A stretch of DNA of 64,000 nt from Alphaproteobacteria bacterium (GTDB lineage: Bacteria > Pseudomonadota > Alphaproteobacteria > Caulobacterales > Maricaulaceae): positions 1 through 64,000 of the forward strand of contig JANSXV010000007.1 of assembly GCA_024742735.1 (NCBI GenBank), given 5' to 3'. A model generated the notes under the pieces. That model worked only from the letters and a program-made list of their open reading frames with translations, searched no databases and had not been told where the DNA came from. Both the position numbers and the translations under genes were made by a program. Every line of letters begins with the position of its first letter. Within the stretch, counting starts at the first letter, position 1. Below, in pieces: positions 44,518-54,170 of this stretch.

Positions 44518-45534
44518 ATGAGTGCATGCTTGCAATATCAAATGGATATTGCGCGACAAGCCGTCAGCTTTATGGCAGATCACGGCATAGCTCCAACCCC
44601 GGAGAACTTTGAGCTTTGGACGCTATACTTGGCGGGCGTTGACGAGGGACTGGGTGTCGCCGTGCAACAGCATCTAAATAGCGGGGGCCTCCTCGATGGT
44701 GCTTTCAGTGAAACTCTCTTTGGGCAGTTTGTGGGTCATAGAGATGCGGTGCGAGTCGCCACCGAGGCTGAAAGCACCGCCTCTAAAACGTTAAACCGGA
44801 TCAAGGAGTTGCTGAGCAAAGCCACGCTAGATCATCGCGAGTATGCCGTGTCGCTTGGCCGTGGCGCACAAAAACTAGAACGTTCGGGTGAGGTTAAACG
44901 CATTCGTGCGGCCATTTTTGATCTGATCCAGGCAAACCAGAAAATTGAGCGCCGTTCAGCCCATCTCGAACACGAGCTCCTTGACACGCTGAGCAGGATT
45001 GCAGGGCTGAACACTGATCTCGAGCGTCTGAAGGCGGAAACCCGTATAGATACGCTAAGCGGGCTGGCGAACCGTAAACGCTTCGACGAGACCCTTGCAC
45101 ACCTAGCCAGTAAGGCCGATGGGTGTCAGCGTCGGAGACTGACGGTCGTCATGGCGGACATCGATCACTTCAAAACCTTCAACGACACATGGGGCCATCA
45201 AGTCGGCGACCAGGTCATCCGTTTTGTGGCCAGCATCCTTAGGGCGGATGCCGGACCTGACTATGTGGTTTGTCGCTATGGGGGCGAGGAGTTCGCCATA
45301 ATCATACCCAACGCATCTTCGGGAGAGCCTGGCCTGTATGCGGAAACGGTCAGAAGGAAGGTCTGCGCAAAGCGGCTGACTCGGCGCAGCACGAAAGAGA
45401 AGCTTGGCGCCGTTACGATTTCGCTTGGCATTGCAAGCCATCGAAAGGGCGAGTCGGTGCAGGCCCTTGTCGCACGTGCGGATGCCAATCTTTACAGGTC
45501 TAAGAGAGACGGCCGAAATCAGGTCACGTTTTGA
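44518..45534 (+). CDS. Diguanylate cyclase (GGDEF domain)
   Basis: A 338-residue cytosolic protein. Residues 1-165 are helical, with a coiled-coil-like segment (QKIERRSAHLEHELLDTLSR), and resemble the N-terminal part of caulobacterial GGDEF proteins. The catalytic domain (about 175-335) has DIDHFKTFNDTWGHQVGDQV and the active loop RYGGEEF (255-259), so c-di-GMP synthesis is expected. The inhibitory R-x-x-D site just before it is absent (AGPD). The start at 44518 has GGAG in front; 44143-44517 upstream contains nothing I can support. Confidence 0.88.
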   Translation: MSACLQYQMDIARQAVSFMADHGIAPTPENFELWTLYLAGVDEGLGVAVQQHLNSGGLLDGAFSETLFGQFVGHRDAVRVATEAESTASKTLNRIKELLSKATLDHREYAVSLGRGAQKLERSGEVKRIRAAIFDLIQANQKIERRSAHLEHELLDTLSRIAGLNTDLERLKAETRIDTLSGLANRKRFDETLAHLASKADGCQRRRLTVVMADIDHFKTFNDTWGHQVGDQVIRFVASILRADAGPDYVVCRYGGEEFAIIIPNASSGEPGLYAETVRRKVCAKRLTRRSTKEKLGAVTISLGIASHRKGESVQALVARADANLYRSKRDGRNQVTF

Positions 45535-46071
45535 AATGCTTTTGACAGACCCGATCGCGAGACGCTGCTCTTCCATCAGTTCAAGACCGCCCCCCCCGAA
45601 CGAGACATGCGATTAGCCCTTGCGCCGCCGTGTTGGCTTGGCCAGGAGCTCAACGATCCAGATGCGCCCCCCCATCGCCTACGCAGCGCAGTGATCGTTG
45701 CATGAACGAGGGATGACCCGGGCCTAAGGCAGAGACTTATTTGGAGTCAGTTTTCTTATTCAGCGACGCAGATGTCGCTACAAAAATAAATTTCTTTTCA
45801 GCCTTCTAGCCGGCGCTACACATGGTATTGCGCGCGGCGGTGTTCGGCACACCTATCCTGTCGTTCACTGCGATACCAGTCCCCCATGCCTGACATCGCG
45901 ATGACCGCCGCGCGCGCTATCTCCCTTTTCACCGCCAAAAACAAAGGGCCGAGCGGCGCTCGGCATGAGATTTGTATGAACCAATAAAAAATGTGCGGAT
46001 GATACTCGCCGATATCCAGATCAAACCGATATCTCCGACCTTGCTTTACAGACCAATGCATCGGAAGCCTG
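45535..46071. other. Intergenic stretch without a recognised gene
   Basis: The stretch contains an inverted repeat AGCGAC-N6-GTCGCT near 45758 and an AT-rich patch (CTACAAAAATAAATTT) near 45778, possibly promoter sequence for the LysR gene. It has no coding frame with a recognisable product on either strand. Confidence 0.45.
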
Positions 46072-46992
46072 ATGGATCTCAAGCGCCTAAGATACTTTCT
46101 AGCCGTAGCGGAGAATGGCTCCATTTCCCGCGCCAGCGAACAAATCGGCATCACCCAGCAGGGACTCTCCAGGTCAATCCAGCTCCTCGAGGAAGAGTTG
46201 GGCGTCGCACTGATAGACCGCGGCCGAAACGGGGCGCGCTTAACGGTTGATGGGCGAGAGTTTGTCGGGCTCGCGCAATCACTCATCTCACGCTTCGACA
46301 GTGAAATTGACAGCTTTCTCAACAAAAAATCCACCCCAAAAATGCTTCGCATCGGACTGAGTCCAGCTTGGCTGCCCGGGCCGGGCTTTTCACCAATAAA
46401 ACTGGCGCTTGACCGCGTCGGGGTCCAGCAGGCCTCGATTTCTGTCAAAAACCACCACGATCTTCTTAGCGACCTGAGTTCAAACGAGATCGATGTGGCT
46501 GCGACGATCCGGTTCTTTGGGGATCGCGACCAGCCGAATTTTCAGCGAATTGGAAGCATGAGCTACTTCGTGGTGGGTCACGATCGGGACAGCGTCAATA
46601 AGATCGCCGAAGACGTAAAGAGCCTAGCCGATCATCCACTGATTTTTGGCCAGCGCGCGCCACGTTTCGAACAGGAAATCGCGGATAGATGCATTGAGAG
46701 CACGGGGAGAGTGCCGGTCGCCCGCTTCCGCCTTTCAGAGCGCTCGATCGCGAAGGAGATTTTGCAATCATTTGATACTGCACTATTCTTCCTCTCCGAC
46801 TCCCTTGAACACGCTGAAGGGTATTGGGGGCTGCCATGCCAGACAGTCAGGTGGTTACCTGAGGTGATTGATTATGGCATCGTGCCGGGCTCAGGTCAGG
46901 GACATGGCTATGACCTTAAATCGCTGGCGGAATATATCGGACGGTTCTGCATAGCGGCACAGGGGCCAAAGCAGACGGCAGGCGCGGTTTGA
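46072..46992 (+). CDS. LysR-family regulator
   Basis: A 306-residue LysR protein. Its N-terminal helix-turn-helix is typical (LKRLRYFLAVAENGSISRAS, QIGITQQGLSRSIQLLEEEL). The effector domain begins near residue 92 (MLRIGLSPAWLPG). The rest (DLLSDLSSNEIDVAATIRFF, SYFVVGHDRDSVNKIAED) is the usual two-lobe fold. It is followed by the PAS-domain gene after 13 bases, so the two may be one transcript. The targets are unknown. Confidence 0.85.
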   Translation: MDLKRLRYFLAVAENGSISRASEQIGITQQGLSRSIQLLEEELGVALIDRGRNGARLTVDGREFVGLAQSLISRFDSEIDSFLNKKSTPKMLRIGLSPAWLPGPGFSPIKLALDRVGVQQASISVKNHHDLLSDLSSNEIDVAATIRFFGDRDQPNFQRIGSMSYFVVGHDRDSVNKIAEDVKSLADHPLIFGQRAPRFEQEIADRCIESTGRVPVARFRLSERSIAKEILQSFDTALFFLSDSLEHAEGYWGLPCQTVRWLPEVIDYGIVPGSGQGHGYDLKSLAEYIGRFCIAAQGPKQTAGAV

Positions 46993-47005
46993 GGCAGGTA
47001 TCAGA

Positions 47006-48034
47006 ATGGCCGAACACCCAGTTATTGCATCGCTGATTGAAGCGATCCCGCAGCCTTCTGTCCTTCATAGCCCCTCTGGAGAGATTGTCGCAGCCAATAG
47101 AAAAGCTGCGGACGTGCTCGGTTTAACGGTTGAAACGCTTTTGGGACGGGAGTCGTTTGACCCTCGATGGCGAGCTTTGAATGGCGAAGGGGATGAACTG
47201 CCCGGGCAAAACCACCCCGCCATGCTTGCGATTGAGAAGAATGCGCCGGTCGGCCCATCGATAATGGGAGTTGAACTGCCCACTGGAGAACGGCGGTGGA
47301 TTCGTGTCACCGCAACCCCAGTTGAATGGCCGATCGAAACTGAGCGCGTTGGATGCCTCGCATCGTTCAGCCTCATTCAGCAGCCGCACGCTTTGCAGCA
47401 TCAAGAGCCGGCTTTCATAGAGCAGGCGTCAAGGTCGAACTTGTTTCACCTGATGTCCAATGAGCTAGAGAAGCTGCGTTCAGCATTGCAGTCAGCGAGG
47501 GTTGCTTTTGCCCGACGAGACACCGAGGGCGCTGATGTGGCGTCTAGTATTGCTACGTCCTCTATCGACAATATCGCAAAATGGCGTGACTTATACGTCG
47601 CTGCCTCCTGGATTTTGAATCCCACCCGCGCTGACAGCGTCAGATCCGATTTATCAAAGATTGATAGAACAGCGGGCGTTTTTATTGATTTTGATGGGTT
47701 TTCCATGGAGGGCTCTAATAACCTATATATCGGTGCATTATTTATTTATAGATTTCTGAATATCATAAGCGATATCGACGTAGGTTTTACAGTTCGATCC
47801 AATATTGACGATATAAAAATTTCTAATCTTATCTGCTACTCTGATGTTAGATACTCAGACATTCATAGATTTCTCGGGGAACACATTTACAATGTTGTTT
47901 CCTTAGAATCTCACGCCTCACTTAAGCAGATGTGCTGCCGGGAGTTATTCGATCTTATTTCCCAATATTTAGATTTCGGGTTCATTTTTATTAATGAAGA
48001 TCAAACTTTTCAGGTAAAAATATTTCCTAAATAA
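47006..48034 (+). CDS. PAS-domain protein with unknown C-terminal domain
   Basis: Residues 1-130 form a PAS domain (LIEAIPQPSVLHSPSGEIVA, LGLTVETLLGRESFD, GERRWIRVTATPVEWP). Residues about 145-200 are a helical segment without a clear phospho-accepting histidine (LFHLMSNELEKLRSALQSAR). The C-terminal part (200-342) is unlike any family I know (FIDFDGFSMEGSNNLYIGAL, YLDFGFIFINEDQTFQVKIF) and is encoded by AT-rich DNA, so it might be a remodelled kinase ATPase region or a separate sensor. Gene order suggests it works with the LysR regulator. Confidence 0.6.
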   Translation: MAEHPVIASLIEAIPQPSVLHSPSGEIVAANRKAADVLGLTVETLLGRESFDPRWRALNGEGDELPGQNHPAMLAIEKNAPVGPSIMGVELPTGERRWIRVTATPVEWPIETERVGCLASFSLIQQPHALQHQEPAFIEQASRSNLFHLMSNELEKLRSALQSARVAFARRDTEGADVASSIATSSIDNIAKWRDLYVAASWILNPTRADSVRSDLSKIDRTAGVFIDFDGFSMEGSNNLYIGALFIYRFLNIISDIDVGFTVRSNIDDIKISNLICYSDVRYSDIHRFLGEHIYNVVSLESHASLKQMCCRELFDLISQYLDFGFIFINEDQTFQVKIFPK

Positions 48035-48447
48035 ACAGCATTCCTTCTGTCTGTGACAGGGCCATTTCTCACCGGCAAGGTCGTCTTCCAGGCCGATCAC
48101 AGGTCACGCTGACCTAATCAACAAGGTTGCGCGCACAATCATAGCCGGTCGAACCTCACGCTCTAAGCGTAGGGGCCATAGAGTTTCTAACAACGACCGC
48201 CTTGGTGTGGCTCATTGCAGGTCCGCAGCATGATGGCATGGCGCTTGCACCCCAATCGTGAATATGATCAGTTTGGCGCATCGGCCCTCATTGGTTGGCG
48301 TATTGTTAATGCAACAAACATATAATTTTGTGCTTCATGGAAGAAAGCTGTACTAGGATATCCAGACATTTACTCTGTTTGGAACATTGAGTTCAAATCT
48401 TGGTTTTGGTCGACCATGCTTCGTGAACACGTTTCACGGAGGCTGCC
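48035..48447. other. Promoter region of the autotransporter gene
   Basis: No gene is seen. The last 200 bases are AT-rich. A hairpin CGTGAA-CACGT-TTCACG (about 48421-48438) directly abuts the ribosome binding site GGAGG of the autotransporter gene. It could hide the site and so control translation, but this is inference. Confidence 0.4.
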
Positions 48448-51300
48448 ATGGTCAATTACCTCAAATCCTCGGTCGCGGGCGCAGCGCTGCTGACGGCTCT
48501 GGGCGCGCCAGCGCTTGCCGCTTCACCGCCCCATTCGAACAACGGCGCAGAAGACTACGAATTCGTTCTGCCGAGCTACGGCAACATCAGCGCATTCAGT
48601 GGAGCAACCAATCCGTTTTATGGTGGGATCAATCCACAGTACGGAAACATCTCACCGTTTTGGGGTAATATCTCGGCGTTCTGGGGCGAGATTGATCCCT
48701 TCTATGGGAACATCAGCGCGTTCTGGGGCAATATCAGCGCATTCGAAGGCGACATTGGTCCATTTTGGGGCAATATTAGCGCCTTCTGGGGCGAGATCGG
48801 TCCTTTCTGGGGCAATATCAGCGCTTTCTGGGGCAATATCTCCGCCTTTACCGAGGCGGATTTTGTCAAACTTGCTTCAGATCTCGATACCCTTTTCGCG
48901 GAAGCCGACGCGGTGTTCGGTCCGGCGATCGAGGCCGCCACCGGCCAGTCCATAGAAGAGGCCTTCCTGGCTGAGCTGAAGGCGCGCTACGGCATCGATA
49001 CCTCCGATCCGCACGCGTTGGCCGAACTCGATGCCGAAGAGCGCTCCGCCTTCTTCCTGGAATTCTATGACTCCTTGATGGGCTACACCGGCGCGGACCG
49101 GGTTGATCACTGGATGCCGGCCATCGGCTGGACGCCGGCGCTGGCTCAGCGTGTGGGCGGAGCGTCAGGGGTCACCGTGGGCATCGTGGACTTCAGTCTG
49201 CCTTACGGAATGCCAGGCCTGAGAGGCTCGGCAAACAACACCAACCAGTATCTTGATTTCAATCATGGCATTGCAGTGGCTGAGCTCATTGGCGCGGACA
49301 TGGACGGCCAAGGCCTTATGGGCGTCGCGCCGAATGCCGCACTGCGAGTTGAAAACCCCTTTGACGAAACGCTGACAGCAAACTGGGCCGACGTTCGGCG
49401 TAGTCTGGATCGGCTATTGCCCCAGTCGGATATCGTCAATCTGTCTCTTGGCGTTCCTGGATCTGCATTCAGCAGCGCGTGGGCGGACGTGTTTTCTCAT
49501 CGCAAGATCGCACGTCATGCCTCCGACACCCTGTTCGTCTTCGCCGCGGGCAATGACGGCGTCGTGCAGACGGCGGATGTTGACTGGAGCAGTGTCGGCG
49601 AGGTTGAGAACCTGCTGATCGTGGGCTCGGTCAATCCAGCTGGCGAAATCTCCTCCTTCTCCAACCGGCCCGGCGAGGCCTGCCTGACCACGGGCGGGAC
49701 CTGCCAGGAGGGCCATCGCCTGATGGACCGCTTCCTGGTCGCGCCGGGCGAGCTGATCCTGGTTCCCGATGGGGAAGGCGGCGTGGTGCGCATGTCCGGC
49801 ACCTCCTTCGCAGCCCCGCTGGTCTCCGGCGCCGCGGCGCTGGTGCTCGGCCGCTGGAACTGGCTGGAGCCCGGCGACGTCGCCGAGGTCCTGCTGCGTT
49901 CGGCTCGTGATCTGGGCGAGCCCGGCGTCGACCCGGTCTATGGCTGGGGTCTGCTCGACGTCGAGGCCTCATTCCGGCCGTTCGACCTGTCGAACCTCTA
50001 TCATATGGGCGGCGACGGCAGGTCCGGCGGCCAGGGCGAATACGGCTTCGTCAATGGTCAGGTGCTGGCCAACGTAGACGGTGAATACGTCACTCTTTAC
50101 GAGGACTTCCGCGATACGCGGCGCGACTTCCAAGTGAGCGTGGACGATATCAATTTCGGCGCGGACGACAATGCAGCGACCAATGACGGCGCTCAGCAGT
50201 ACATCGAAGAGCAGAACCGCGGAAACCGAGGCAACCAGAACCGGGGCAACGGAAACGGTAGGAAGAAGTTCAGCTTCGCCGCTGACAGCACCCATGTCAT
50301 CGCCCGCTCCGGAGACGTCACTGTGACCAGCTTCGCTTCGCGTCTGGACATGGGTGAGAGGGCCACGGACGGCGACCTGCTGTTCCAGGCCGGATTCGCG
50401 ATCGAGAACGCGGTGACCGGCGCGGCTCTGCGCTTCGGCCATGGCGAAGGCGCTCTGGCCTTCTCGTCGGGAACCGGTTTCGGTCTGTCCAGCGACCATC
50501 GCCCGGCCACGGGCGGGGTCAACCCGGTGCTTGGCTTCGCCTCTGGCGGCGCCTATGCGGCCGGCGAGATGGCGCTGACGGACCGGTTGGGTCTGGCCGT
50601 CATGATGACGGCCAAGCGTGACGGCTATCGCTTCGCCAACCCGATCACCGGAGAAAGCACCGAGCTGTTCACGACGCTGGACGCCTACTCGGCGGGCGCT
50701 GTGGCCGCCGAGCTGCGCGGCCGCGTCAGTGACCGGGTCTCGCTGAGCGCGGGCTATACCCGCCTTGACGAGGCCGAAGCGCTGCTGGGCGCTCAGGGTC
50801 TTGGCGATTTCGCCTTCGCCGACGCCGTCACCGACGCGGTGACGTTCGGCGCCGAGGTCGAGCTGCCCTTCGCGCTGTCGCTGGCCGGTTCGGCCACGAT
50901 GGGCCGCACCCGGGCCGGGGGCGAGACCCGCTCGGCGCTGCGCCTGAGCGAGGCGATCCTGTCGACCGCCTTCCAGGTCAGCGTGCAGCGGGCCGGCGTG
51001 TTCGGCGAAGCCGACGCCCTGCGCTTCAGCCTGATCCAGCCGCTCCATGCGGAGAGCGGGGCGATCGACTACACCGCCAGCGTGGTGACGGATCGCTCGA
51101 CCGGAGCGCTGGAGTCCGAGACCCGGCGCTGGGCGCTCTCGGGCGAGCGTGATCTCGCCGCCGAGCTGCTCTATGCCGCGCCGCTGCTCGACGGGCGGGC
51201 GGGAGTCAGCCTCTACACCCGCGTCGAGGCGCCTGAAGCGCGCTTCGCCGGCGGGGAGGCCGAAGTCGCGGGCGGCTGGCGGATAGACCTGGACTTCTGA
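48448..51300 (+). CDS. Subtilisin-like (S8) autotransporter with FWG repeats
   Basis: A 950-residue exported protease. The signal peptide is about 1-25. Residues 44-134 are some 13 heptapeptide repeats of the form (N/E/D)I(S/G/D)(A/P)F(W/Y)G. The S8 domain (about 210-500) has Asp248 in GIVDFSLP, His273 in FNHGIAVAELIG, the oxyanion Asn in FAAGND and Ser453 in MSGTSFAAPLVSGAA. An RGN-rich linker (about 590-610) leads to a C-terminal barrel-like region (about 640-950) ending WRIDLDF with a terminal phenylalanine. It should display or release a surface protease. A strong terminator follows the gene. Confidence 0.88.
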   Translation: MVNYLKSSVAGAALLTALGAPALAASPPHSNNGAEDYEFVLPSYGNISAFSGATNPFYGGINPQYGNISPFWGNISAFWGEIDPFYGNISAFWGNISAFEGDIGPFWGNISAFWGEIGPFWGNISAFWGNISAFTEADFVKLASDLDTLFAEADAVFGPAIEAATGQSIEEAFLAELKARYGIDTSDPHALAELDAEERSAFFLEFYDSLMGYTGADRVDHWMPAIGWTPALAQRVGGASGVTVGIVDFSLPYGMPGLRGSANNTNQYLDFNHGIAVAELIGADMDGQGLMGVAPNAALRVENPFDETLTANWADVRRSLDRLLPQSDIVNLSLGVPGSAFSSAWADVFSHRKIARHASDTLFVFAAGNDGVVQTADVDWSSVGEVENLLIVGSVNPAGEISSFSNRPGEACLTTGGTCQEGHRLMDRFLVAPGELILVPDGEGGVVRMSGTSFAAPLVSGAAALVLGRWNWLEPGDVAEVLLRSARDLGEPGVDPVYGWGLLDVEASFRPFDLSNLYHMGGDGRSGGQGEYGFVNGQVLANVDGEYVTLYEDFRDTRRDFQVSVDDINFGADDNAATNDGAQQYIEEQNRGNRGNQNRGNGNGRKKFSFAADSTHVIARSGDVTVTSFASRLDMGERATDGDLLFQAGFAIENAVTGAALRFGHGEGALAFSSGTGFGLSSDHRPATGGVNPVLGFASGGAYAAGEMALTDRLGLAVMMTAKRDGYRFANPITGESTELFTTLDAYSAGAVAAELRGRVSDRVSLSAGYTRLDEAEALLGAQGLGDFAFADAVTDAVTFGAEVELPFALSLAGSATMGRTRAGGETRSALRLSEAILSTAFQVSVQRAGVFGEADALRFSLIQPLHAESGAIDYTASVVTDRSTGALESETRRWALSGERDLAAELLYAAPLLDGRAGVSLYTRVEAPEARFAGGEAEVAGGWRIDLDF
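48577..48850 (+). repeat. Heptapeptide-coding tandem repeat (FWG repeat)
   Basis: About thirteen 21-base units code for variants of NISAFWG, alternating with EIGPFWG, EIDPFYG and similar. Codons differ between units, so the repeat is kept at protein level and is not a recent DNA slippage. The spacing of exactly seven residues, each with one large aromatic pair, suggests a regular surface-binding helix or solenoid. Confidence 0.85.
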
Positions 51301-51330
51301 ACCAGAAGGGCCAGTCGCGACCCCCGACGA

Positions 51331-51363
51331 GGACCCGTCCGCAATGCGTCGGGCGGGTCCTTT
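51331..51363 (+). terminator. Rho-independent terminator after the autotransporter gene
   Basis: GGACCCG (51331-51337) pairs with CGGGTCC (51354-51360), with further pairing inside the loop (GTCCG/CGGGC region), followed by TTTCG. It lies 30 bases past the stop at 51300 and ahead of the TPR-EAL promoter. Confidence 0.75.
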
Positions 51364-51403
51364 CGTCACCATCGAGCGCCACAGATGGAGAAAAAGGGGC
51401 ATG

Positions 51404-51417
51404 TTTGTATCTACAAA
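51404..51417. promoter_or_regulatory. Palindrome TTTGTA-TC-TACAAA upstream of the TPR-EAL gene
   Basis: A perfect palindrome 75-88 bases ahead of the TPR-GGDEF-EAL gene, at nearly the same distance as the copy before bactofilin. The third copy is in the hfa intergenic region. A dimeric regulator is expected to bind it. Confidence 0.6.
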
Positions 51418-51491
51418 TTAATTCGATCGCCCCATTTCGGAACAGTAATGAAGCCTAGTCATGCTCCTGCTCGTTTTGAGGGGGAGCTGAC

Positions 51492-54080
51492 ATGCGTCGA
51501 ATCCATTTTTTTGCGGCCGCCTTGTTGTGCGCATCCAGCCTGTCGCTGTCACAGCAGCAAATCGCAAATGCTCAGACCTCAAGCTATTCAGCGCAAATCG
51601 AGGTCGCCCAAGGCGCCATGATGCGTGACCCCAGCGCCGCCCTGGAAGCCGCGCAACAAGCTGCACAAAGTCTAGCTGACGAAACGCCGGACGGGGATCT
51701 TGCCGAGATGTGGGCGAGATCGGAATGGCTACAGGCAGAGGCCCTATACCGGCTGGGCCGATCAGCCGAAGCTGCGCCAATCGCAGATGCAGCATTGGCG
51801 CGCCTCGGCAACACCAATCCGCCAACAGCGCTTCTAGCAGACCTGCAGGTCGCGCGTGGCCGAATCGCCACGGCATTGGGCGACTTCGAAACAGCATTCG
51901 TCAGCTTCATTCAAGGATACGATGTCTTCTTGGGTTTGGACGCGCCCCGCAAACAAGCCCTCGTCCTCCTCGAGATTGGCACAATCTATTTCAAGGCTAA
52001 TCAGCATAGCCGGGCCTTGGAATATGCCGACGACGCCATAGGGCGCTTCTCTGACCCAATGATAAGTTTGGCGGCTCAGAACAACCGAGCGAATGCGCTG
52101 CGTGAACTTGGACGGCATAGTGACGCGGTACAGGCTTACGAGCAGGCCCTAGAGGAAGCGGAAGTTTTGGGCAGCCCCGTGCTGGAAGCCCGCATCCTTA
52201 ACAATATCGCCGCTCTGCACGTGAATTTCGGCGACTTTGACGCCGCCGAGGCCGCGCTTGCCGAGGCGGACGCCCGCGTTGAAGGCATGGGTTCGGGAGA
52301 ATGGTCGCGCTTCCTGGACGGCGTGCGCGGCCAGATCGCGCTGGCCCGGGGCGAGCCGGCGCTGGCGCGCAGCTATCTGGAGCGCACGTTCGAAGGCGTT
52401 CCGCTGGACGCCTCGTCGCAGAACTTCGTCGAATTCCATGAAGCCGCTGTGCGGGCCTACGCCGGGCTCGGCCAGTACCGCGCCGCCCTGGATCACCTGT
52501 TCGCGTTCAAGCGTCTGGACGACGAGGCGCGCAATGTCGCCGCCTCCGCCAACTCCGCTCTGCTCGGCGCTGAGTTCGAGTTCGCCGAGCAGGACCTGCA
52601 GATCCAGCAACTGCGCGCTGAGCGCCTGGAGCAGGATCTGTTGCTTGCAAGCGAGCGTGCACGCGGCAACACCATGGCTCTACTTGCCGTCATCGCCCTG
52701 ATCGTCGCGGTGCTCATTGCAGGTTTCGTGCGTTATCGCACCGAAACGGCACGCAAGCGAGCGCTGGCCAAGATCCTTTACTTTGACGCGGAGACCGGAC
52801 TGCTTTCCCGCGCAGGCTTGGTTGAACGAATTTGGCGCTCTGACCTAAAGGCAGTTCAAGCCGCAATAATGACTTTCGAGATCGAAAGCTTCACTCAATT
52901 TCAGTCAGCGTTCGGCTTCTCGGCCGCGATCGAGTTGAAAACGCAACTAGCCGATCGGCTTTCTCGCTCAAATGGCGTTCATTTTGTCGCCGTCGTTGGG
53001 CCAGGGCTTCTTTCAATATGCTTCGCCATACCTGCGGCAAAGCAGCAGCCAGCCAGCGTGCTTTCTCAGTACGCCTTGGGCCTCAAGCAGCAGCTTCAGA
53101 AGCCCGTGAAGATCCATGGAACCGAGGTGGAGATTGTTGCGGGCTGTGGCATCGGACAAATATCGCTTGAAGAGACCGATCGAGAGATTATCGAGAGCTC
53201 AATAAAAAATTCGATCGTGGCGATTACACAGTCGGACAATACAAAATCTACCCCCGCAATTTTCAACGAATCTATCTCAAGCGATTTCAGCAGAAATATT
53301 ACTATTGTATCAGAATTTAGAAATGCTGCTACGAGTGGACATGTAAAAATGCATTATCAGGGCAAGATGGATCTTCATTCAAGAAAAATTACAAGCGCTG
53401 AAGCTCTAATGCGCTGGAATGATCCAGAGATGGGCTATGTTTCCCCTGACCGCTATATACCAGTCTTGGAGCGCGCAGGCAAAATCCGTCATCTTACCCA
53501 ATGGTCTATTGAGTCAGTAATCGCTGATCAGGATCGCTTTTCCGACGCTGGGCAACCAACGCCTGTAGCCGTAAACGTCTCGGCCTGCCTCCTTGGAGAC
53601 AAGGCTTTCTCTGAGTATGCTCTTCAAGCGGCTCGGTTATCGTGTTCAGGTCTCATCTTCGAAATTACTGAGACTGGGATGATGGAGGATATTCAGAGCT
53701 CCATGGAAACGCTGTCCGCATGGAAGCGTGCCGGAATTAAGATTTCGATCGACGATTACGGATCGGGCCAGTCCTCATTAGCCTATATCAAAAACATACC
53801 GGCTTCAGAATTGAAGCTGGATCGCTTTTTCGTTGATTGTATATCGACGTCCGAACGCGACAGACACATGGTTAAGTCGACAGTGGACCTCGCCCACTCT
53901 CTTGGAATGACGCTGACGGCCGAAGGTGTCGAAGATGACGAGACCACAGAGATCCTGCGGGGTATCGGATGCGACACCGTTCAGGGCTTTGGAGTTCACC
54001 GACCTGCGAGCGCTGCCGACTTCATCGAATTCATGAAGCAGTCTGACGCCAAAGACAAAAGCAATGTCATTTGGATTTAG
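51492..54080 (+). CDS. TPR - membrane - degenerate GGDEF - EAL protein
   Basis: An 862-residue protein. The signal peptide is 1-27. Periplasmic TPR repeats span about 35-370 (LYRLGRSAEAAPIADAALAR, YFKANQHSRALEYADDAIGR). A coiled coil leads to one membrane helix (395-418, MALLAVIALIVAVLIAGFVR). A GGDEF domain that lost its active loop follows (about 430-580), then an EAL domain (about 610-855). The EAL domain keeps SAEALMRW (E637), VAVNVSA, FEITETGMMED, SIDDYGSGQSSL, ELKLDR and TAEGVED, so c-di-GMP hydrolysis is expected. The TPR part would sense a periplasmic protein. The promoter carries the TTTGTA palindrome. Confidence 0.88.
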   Translation: MRRIHFFAAALLCASSLSLSQQQIANAQTSSYSAQIEVAQGAMMRDPSAALEAAQQAAQSLADETPDGDLAEMWARSEWLQAEALYRLGRSAEAAPIADAALARLGNTNPPTALLADLQVARGRIATALGDFETAFVSFIQGYDVFLGLDAPRKQALVLLEIGTIYFKANQHSRALEYADDAIGRFSDPMISLAAQNNRANALRELGRHSDAVQAYEQALEEAEVLGSPVLEARILNNIAALHVNFGDFDAAEAALAEADARVEGMGSGEWSRFLDGVRGQIALARGEPALARSYLERTFEGVPLDASSQNFVEFHEAAVRAYAGLGQYRAALDHLFAFKRLDDEARNVAASANSALLGAEFEFAEQDLQIQQLRAERLEQDLLLASERARGNTMALLAVIALIVAVLIAGFVRYRTETARKRALAKILYFDAETGLLSRAGLVERIWRSDLKAVQAAIMTFEIESFTQFQSAFGFSAAIELKTQLADRLSRSNGVHFVAVVGPGLLSICFAIPAAKQQPASVLSQYALGLKQQLQKPVKIHGTEVEIVAGCGIGQISLEETDREIIESSIKNSIVAITQSDNTKSTPAIFNESISSDFSRNITIVSEFRNAATSGHVKMHYQGKMDLHSRKITSAEALMRWNDPEMGYVSPDRYIPVLERAGKIRHLTQWSIESVIADQDRFSDAGQPTPVAVNVSACLLGDKAFSEYALQAARLSCSGLIFEITETGMMEDIQSSMETLSAWKRAGIKISIDDYGSGQSSLAYIKNIPASELKLDRFFVDCISTSERDRHMVKSTVDLAHSLGMTLTAEGVEDDETTEILRGIGCDTVQGFGVHRPASAADFIEFMKQSDAKDKSNVIWI

Positions 54081-54130
54081 CGTCTAATTCTAATGACCGT
54101 TGGTGACTGACCGCATCTCGCACCAAGCAT

Positions 54131-54161
54131 GCCGCCCAGAGGCTTACCATCTCTGGGCGGC
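54131..54161. terminator. Bidirectional hairpin between convergent genes
   Basis: GCCGCCCAGAG (54131-54141) and CTCTGGGCGGC (54151-54161) are perfectly complementary around a 9-base loop. It sits between the TPR-EAL stop (54080) and the stop of the hfaD-like gene (54171), and likely ends both transcripts, although neither side has a strong U-run. Confidence 0.65.
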
Positions 54162-54170
54162 GACTGGTTG

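Noticed and set aside
45816-46448. Minus-strand frame of 210 codons opposite the LysR gene
   Set aside because: It is a shadow of the LysR gene with no family pattern.
48577-48850. Tandem repeats considered as a CRISPR array
   Set aside because: The 21-base units are in-frame protein repeats without spacers, and no cas genes are present.
49969-51402. Long minus-strand frame of 477 codons under the autotransporter gene
   Set aside because: It is caused by the GC-rich codon pattern of the real gene; no domain is recognisable in it.
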